A stretch of DNA of 9,549 nucleotides from Candidatus Heimdallarchaeota archaeon. GTDB taxonomy: Archaea; Asgardarchaeota; Heimdallarchaeia; Hodarchaeales; LC-3. Positions 6,065-9,549 of this stretch are shown in pieces. A program made the position numbers and the translations under genes. The DNA lies in assembly GCA_027364495.1 (NCBI GenBank), contig DAHXPE010000117.1, positions 1 to 9,549 on the forward strand. The letters are read 5' to 3'. Under the pieces are notes generated by a model. It saw nothing but the letters and a program-made list of their open reading frames with translations. It did no database searches and was not told where the DNA came from. Position 1 is the stretch's first letter. Each line of letters opens with the position of its first letter.

Positions 6065-7351
6065 TTGTCAAAGAACCCAAATTTAATCATTGAAGAAGAA
6101 AATGAAAATAAAGATCATAAGGAACATAAATTCAATTTTAATTGGAAGGATTCAACAATAGCATTACATGCTGGAGAAGAAATTAAGTATGGAGATGCTC
6201 ATAATACCCCTATTTTTGCAACTTCGACCTTTAGTTTTCCCAATGCAGATATTGGAGCCAAAAGATTTGCTGGTGAGGATAATGGTTTTATTTATACACG
6301 GCTTGGAAATCCAACTGTTGTTGCTTCTGAGAAAAAAATAGCATATTTAGAGGGGAAAGAGTTAATTAGGCGTGGCGAAAAAATTGAAGGTCATGCGTTT
6401 AGCACTGGAATGGGTGCTATTTCGTCTGTAATATTAGGATTAGTAAGTTCAGGAGACGAAATAATATCCACAAGTCCTGTTTATGGTGGATCGACCTACT
6501 TATTTGATGGAATCTTGAAAGATCTAAATGTAAAGACAACATTTATTAAAACATCTGGTGACAAGGGAATTGAAAGTACCAAAAAGGCACTGACACCTAA
6601 TTCGAAAGTTCTATATTTAGAAACACCAGCTAATCCCAATCTTTGTTTAAGTGATATTCAAGAATTGTCTAAAATTGCTCATGAACAAAATGTCAAAGTT
6701 GTTGTAGATAATACTTTTGCATCCCCAGTTATTCAAAGACCTTTGGAATTAGGGGCTGATGTAGTAGTGCATTCAACAACAAAGTACCTGAACGGACATG
6801 GAACTACAACAAGTGGTATGGCTGTTCTTCATAATATTTCTGATTCTCTAAACAAAATTACATTTGTCAAGAAAAACATGGGAGCTACTCAGTCACCTTT
6901 CGATGCATTTTTAGTTTTAAATGGTATGAAGACACTTCCTTTACGAATGAAACAACATTCTGAAAATGCCCAAATAATAGCAGAATATTTACTTGATCAT
7001 CCAAAAGTGCAGGAGGTATACTATCCGGGGTTACGTAATCATCAAGATTATAAAATAGCTCAAAAACAAATGAAAGGAATGTATGGTGGTATGGTATCCA
7101 TTGAGTTGAAAGGTGGAATATCAGCTGGAAAAACATTAATGAATAATGTTGAGGTATTTACCCTTGCTGTTTCTCTAGGTACTGTTGATTCACTTATAGA
7201 ACACCCCCGATCTATGACTCATGCAAAAGTTTCACCAGAAAACTGTTTAAAAGGTGGAATAACTGATGGCTTAGTTAGAATATCAGTTGGATTAGAAGAT
7301 GTTAACGATCTAATTGAAGATTTATCTCAAGCATTAGCTAAAATAACATAA
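6065..7351 (+). CDS. Trans-sulfuration PLP enzyme (Cys/Met metabolism family)
   Basis: Fold-type I PLP enzyme of the cystathionine gamma-synthase / gamma-lyase / methionine gamma-lyase / O-acylhomoserine sulfhydrylase family, 428 residues, cytosolic. Visible family marks in order: HAGEE (35-39), TPIFATSTF (48-56), YTRLGNP (77-83), STGMGAIS (113-120), YGGST (140-144), ETPANPN (186-192), VDNTFASP (D215 pairs with the PLP ring nitrogen), HSTTKYLNGH with the Schiff-base lysine K240, SLGTVDSLIEHP (370-381), and RISVGLED with the carboxylate-binding R405. All catalytic residues are present. The exact reaction cannot be assigned from motifs: the cysteine typical of classical methionine gamma-lyases after YG is absent (YGGST instead). 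An acidic, charged N-terminal extension of ~26 residues precedes the conserved domain. The gene stands alone on its strand, starts with TTG and is preceded by a hairpin that may regulate it. Likely role: sulfur amino-acid interconversion. Confidence 0.92.
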   Translation: MSKNPNLIIEEENENKDHKEHKFNFNWKDSTIALHAGEEIKYGDAHNTPIFATSTFSFPNADIGAKRFAGEDNGFIYTRLGNPTVVASEKKIAYLEGKELIRRGEKIEGHAFSTGMGAISSVILGLVSSGDEIISTSPVYGGSTYLFDGILKDLNVKTTFIKTSGDKGIESTKKALTPNSKVLYLETPANPNLCLSDIQELSKIAHEQNVKVVVDNTFASPVIQRPLELGADVVVHSTTKYLNGHGTTTSGMAVLHNISDSLNKITFVKKNMGATQSPFDAFLVLNGMKTLPLRMKQHSENAQIIAEYLLDHPKVQEVYYPGLRNHQDYKIAQKQMKGMYGGMVSIELKGGISAGKTLMNNVEVFTLAVSLGTVDSLIEHPRSMTHAKVSPENCLKGGITDGLVRISVGLEDVNDLIEDLSQALAKIT

Positions 7352-7365
7352 AATTCCTTAGACTC

Positions 7366-7385
7366 TTTTTTTTATGCATTTTTTT
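7366..7385 (+). terminator. Double poly-T terminator after trans-sulfuration gene
   Basis: Fifteen bases after the TAA there are eight T (7366-7373), then ATGCA, then seven T (7379-7385), with no strong hairpin in front. T tracts without a stem are the usual form of archaeal intrinsic terminators. The site lies between two convergent genes. Confidence 0.5.
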
Positions 7386-7424
7386 ATCGAATTCAAAAAG
7401 GGGAGAATATTAAATAAAATAATT

Positions 7425-8951
7425 CTACAATTCTAAATCATTATTTAGTTCAAAAGCTCTTGAAACACTTGACAAGATGGTAATCATTGGATTTACGCCT
7501 AAAGCTGTTGGTATAGTGCTACCATCAGCTATATAGATACCAGGATAATCATGCATTTCCATAGTTGGTCCTACTACACTTAATTGAGGATCTATACCCA
7601 TTCTGGCCGTTCCTAAAGGATGAGCACTAAATATAGATAATTGGTTAGGACCATTTTTTAATTTTTGAAGATTTTTTATATCTTCCGGTGAGGAAAGTTT
7701 TGTATTTTGCATATGCATAGAATAAGTTTCTTTAGCACCTGCTGCAAAAAGAACTTCAAGAGCATTATCTAAACCTTTAAGTAAATGATACTTATCTTCT
7801 TTACATAGTTTATAATTTATATTTAATCTGTTTCTGCTCCATTTAACTTCACCATTAGATTTGTGATTGGCACCGTCACGAACTAAGATAAGAAGTATAC
7901 CAGAGTTACGCATTTTTTTCATGAGTTCATTTCTTTCTGGTCCAAATCCTGGATAATTTACACCAGCCATTATTGGTTGAACAGGTGGAGCCTCTAGCCA
8001 GAATCCATATCCTTTTCCATTCATATTAATGTATTCATGACTATAAGCTGATTGTGGAATGCCATAAGACGGATCAATAATTCTGTCATATATTCCTAAT
8101 GCCAATGTAACAGGATGAATACTTAAATACTTACCTAATGTTTTATTTTTAGTTAATTTTGATTTCTGAAAAACAACAGGAGTCCAAATAGCACTACCCG
8201 AGACAATTAACCTTTTGGATTTTATTTTCAGAGTTTTGGAAGGTAATCCATATTCTTTGCCTAAAGTCATGGCAGTGACTATTTGTTCATTTTTAGAAAG
8301 ATATTGAATTTTCTCAGCTTCAGTTCCTGTATAAATGTTTATATTGTTTGTCGCTAAAGCATCTTTTAAGTATGTTATTCTCATGTCTTGTTTAGCATCA
8401 TAATAGCAACCCATACCACAATAACCACAGCCAATACAATTGACTGAGTTGTTAGAAATATAGTCTGCATGAATTCCGAGTTTTTTACAACCATCTAAAA
8501 TAATTCTATTTTGTGGATTTTGTTCTTCATCAGAGACCTTATGAACGCTCAAACGTTTCATTACAGCAGAAAAATGCGATTCCATGTATTTTAATTGATA
8601 TTCTTCCAAACCGAATCTTTCAACCCATTCATTCAGAACAGATTCTGGTGTGGGGAAGCTGGTCATCCAATTAATTGTAGTTGAGCCTCCTAAACATCTA
8701 CCTTGCAAAATTCTAACAGATGCATCATTAGTGGTTAAAGCACCTTGAACCTGATACAATTTTTTTAAGCTGGAACTTTCATCTTGGGTAAAATCCTTAC
8801 CAACAACATTAGGTCCTTTTTCAAGCATGATGATTGAATGTTTATCAGCTAATTTAGCAGCAGCTAGTGACCCACCTGCACCAGAGCCTATTATACAAAT
8901 GTCAGCTTCAAGTATTTTATCTTCATCGATTTTTGTTGGTTCGTAAATCAT
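7425..8951 (-). CDS. GMC-family FAD oxidoreductase with four-cysteine motif
   Basis: Flavin dehydrogenase/oxidase of the glucose-methanol-choline family, 508 residues. The N-terminal FAD-binding Rossmann motif is IIGSGAGGSLAAA (20-32), followed by LEKG (43-46) and the GMC signature GRCLGGST (84-91). The C-terminal GMC domain carries AHPLGTARMG with the catalytic H444, DG (476-477) and the second catalytic residue N487 in VNPM. Between them is CIGCGYCGMGC (C172, C175, C178, C182), a CxxCxxCxxxC pattern like that of ferredoxins. Related Cys motifs occur in several GMC dehydrogenases, where they bind an Fe-S cluster that passes electrons out (family knowledge); cluster binding here is inferred. 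The upstream small subunit supports a gluconate/glucose/sorbitol-dehydrogenase-like complex; the substrate, an alcohol, sugar or sterol, cannot be told. There is no Tat signal, so the enzyme is probably cytoplasmic. It has a good Shine-Dalgarno overlapping the previous stop codon. Confidence 0.93.
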   Translation of the reverse strand: MIYEPTKIDEDKILEADICIIGSGAGGSLAAAKLADKHSIIMLEKGPNVVGKDFTQDESSSLKKLYQVQGALTTNDASVRILQGRCLGGSTTINWMTSFPTPESVLNEWVERFGLEEYQLKYMESHFSAVMKRLSVHKVSDEEQNPQNRIILDGCKKLGIHADYISNNSVNCIGCGYCGMGCYYDAKQDMRITYLKDALATNNINIYTGTEAEKIQYLSKNEQIVTAMTLGKEYGLPSKTLKIKSKRLIVSGSAIWTPVVFQKSKLTKNKTLGKYLSIHPVTLALGIYDRIIDPSYGIPQSAYSHEYINMNGKGYGFWLEAPPVQPIMAGVNYPGFGPERNELMKKMRNSGILLILVRDGANHKSNGEVKWSRNRLNINYKLCKEDKYHLLKGLDNALEVLFAAGAKETYSMHMQNTKLSSPEDIKNLQKLKNGPNQLSIFSAHPLGTARMGIDPQLSVVGPTMEMHDYPGIYIADGSTIPTALGVNPMITILSSVSRAFELNNDLEL

Positions 8952-8960
8952 TTTAGTTGT

Positions 8961-8965
8961 CTCCT
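8961..8965 (-). promoter_or_regulatory. Shine-Dalgarno AGGAG overlapping upstream stop
   Basis: On the minus strand AGGAG lies nine bases before the GMC start codon, and its first AG is part of the TAG stop of the small-subunit gene. This supports the chosen ATG and suggests translational coupling of the two subunits. Confidence 0.75.
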
Positions 8966-9437
8966 AGTTGTTTGATGGTTTCCATGGTTCTTTACCATAG
9001 AGATGAGTTGGAGTGAGATTTTCTCGACCAATAGTCTTACCAGGATATTTTATTTCTTCTAAAAAGGCTTCATTTTGAGAATAATAACCCCAACTAACCA
9101 CTCCTTTAAGACCAATTATACCTGATCTCATTAATGGTATATGACTTCCACCCCATTTCTTAATGTATTTCATTTTTTGATTATCATTCATTTTAGTAAA
9201 ACTGGTGAATTTGTAAACGAAAAAGAATCTAAGAAAAGGAGAATTGAAGGACCAAAATAGTAATTTAAAATCTTTTTGTACCCATTTGGGCAAGGTAAAA
9301 AGAAATTCATCAATTTCTTCAATATAACGATCTCCAAGATTTTCAATCGAAACACCCAGTATTGCAGAACCAACATGTTCCAGTAATTCAGCTTGTTTTC
9401 TTTTGAGAAATTTTAATTGTGCTTGAGAATCCGCCAT
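8964..9437 (-). CDS. Gluconate_2-dh3-like small subunit of GMC complex
   Basis: 157-residue protein resembling the gamma subunit (subunit 3) of membrane-type gluconate/glucose dehydrogenases. The pattern is a leading helix with early small residues (VGSAILGVS), a YIEEIDEFLFTLP segment (38-50), a long hydrophobic helix around LLFWSF (60-65), an RSGIIGLKGVVSWGYY helix (104-119), and an aromatic/Gly segment ending KYPGKTIG (130-137). In characterised complexes this subunit helps assemble or export the FAD subunit and usually begins with a Tat signal. None is present here: the N-terminus (MADSQAQLKFLKRKQ) is hydrophilic, with no twin arginine and no hydrophobic stretch. The 12-base spacing to the GMC gene and the overlapping Shine-Dalgarno support a two-subunit operon. 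The start has no Shine-Dalgarno but lies two bases after an upstream stop, so re-initiation is possible. Family assignment is by pattern and context. Confidence 0.7.
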   Translation of the reverse strand: MADSQAQLKFLKRKQAELLEHVGSAILGVSIENLGDRYIEEIDEFLFTLPKWVQKDFKLLFWSFNSPFLRFFFVYKFTSFTKMNDNQKMKYIKKWGGSHIPLMRSGIIGLKGVVSWGYYSQNEAFLEEIKYPGKTIGRENLTPTHLYGKEPWKPSNN

Positions 9438-9439
9438 TG

Positions 9440-9549
9440 TTAATCATTTTCAGAGACAAAAACAATTTTTTCGTCGAATAAGGTAGGCATTCTATAATAA
9501 GCATTACTATTCATTTGTATTTCATCTTCCTTCGATAGTTCTATTAAAT
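9440..9549 (-). CDS. Partial frame ending in a tricorn/TolB-like start motif
   Basis: A frame enters from the right edge and ends with TAA at 9440-9442, two bases before the small-subunit start. Its last 24 codons, from an ATG at 9512-9514, read NAYYRMPTLFDEKIVFVSEN. This closely resembles the beginning of tricorn-protease and TolB-type propeller proteins (YYRxPTxxxxxIVFVSEDDLW), yet the frame stops exactly where the conserved DLW would follow. It may be a broken or frameshifted propeller gene, a short peptide, or the C-terminal tail of a longer protein whose body lies outside the window. The in-frame codons upstream of the ATG (LIELSKEDEIQ) stay open to the edge, so this cannot be settled here. 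Confidence 0.45.
   Translation of the reverse strand, partial: LIELSKEDEIQMNSNAYYRMPTLFDEKIVFVSEND

Noticed and set aside
6885..7136. Minus-strand open frame of 83 codons
   Set aside because: It lies inside the trans-sulfuration gene on the opposite strand; the plus strand has all family motifs.
6065..7351. Specific call of methionine gamma-lyase
   Set aside because: The cysteine characteristic of classical methionine gamma-lyases near YG is not present (YGGST), and motifs alone do not separate lyase, synthase and sulfhydrylase.
9188..9376. Second minus-strand frame of 62 codons inside the small-subunit gene
   Set aside because: It overlaps the 157-residue frame, which has family features, operon spacing and conserved context; the overlapping frame shows nothing recognisable.

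Overview
This is a low-GC (roughly 30 %) prokaryotic window that looks chromosomal. The gene content (a cytosolic leucine-rich-repeat protein, MASE1-type histidine kinases without receiver domains, a GMC oxidoreductase with its small subunit, a tricorn-like N-terminal fragment), TTG starts, poly-T endings and a BRE/TATA-like box are most reminiscent of an Asgard-type (Promethearchaeota/Loki-like) archaeon. This is inference from style. A low-GC bacterium is not excluded, since Shine-Dalgarno sites and one perfect TTGACA hexamer are also present.

Layout. Positions 1-188 are AT-rich and non-coding. A 407-residue LRR protein (189-1412, minus) follows. Next is a broken gene (1494-1891, minus) whose two reading frames, joined across a run of four T (plus strand), give a 132-residue protein resembling the C-terminal half of a toxin-type nucleotide/nucleic-acid deaminase. 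Then come two tandem copies of a unit of about 1.96 kb (1891-3847 and 3848-5805). Each carries one MASE1 histidine kinase (minus) and about 250 bases of upstream DNA. A short direct repeat (TTAAAAG[A/G]TTTAACT) lies at all three unit boundaries. After a non-coding stretch with a small hairpin and promoter-like elements comes a plus-strand trans-sulfuration (Cys/Met metabolism PLP) enzyme with a TTG start. Converging on it is a minus-strand pair: a GMC oxidoreductase with a ferredoxin-like four-cysteine motif, preceded 12 bases upstream by a Gluconate_2-dh3-like small subunit. At the right edge a reading frame ends two bases before that operon. Its last 24 codons look like the very start of a tricorn/TolB-type propeller protein.

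How the genes fit together. The GMC protein and the small subunit probably form one complex: they are adjacent, and the Shine-Dalgarno of the first overlaps the stop codon of the second. Neither has an export signal, so a cytoplasmic flavin dehydrogenase is the best reading. The two kinases are recent but not identical paralogues (39 of 545 residues differ by my count). Changes are concentrated in the membrane sensor half, which fits diverging input with shared output. The deaminase remnant and LRR gene next to the duplication suggest a small patch of genome turnover. I see no complete undescribed multi-gene system. The most notable items are the decayed deaminase, the tandem sensor-kinase duplication, and the Fe-S-like GMC complex without a Tat signal.
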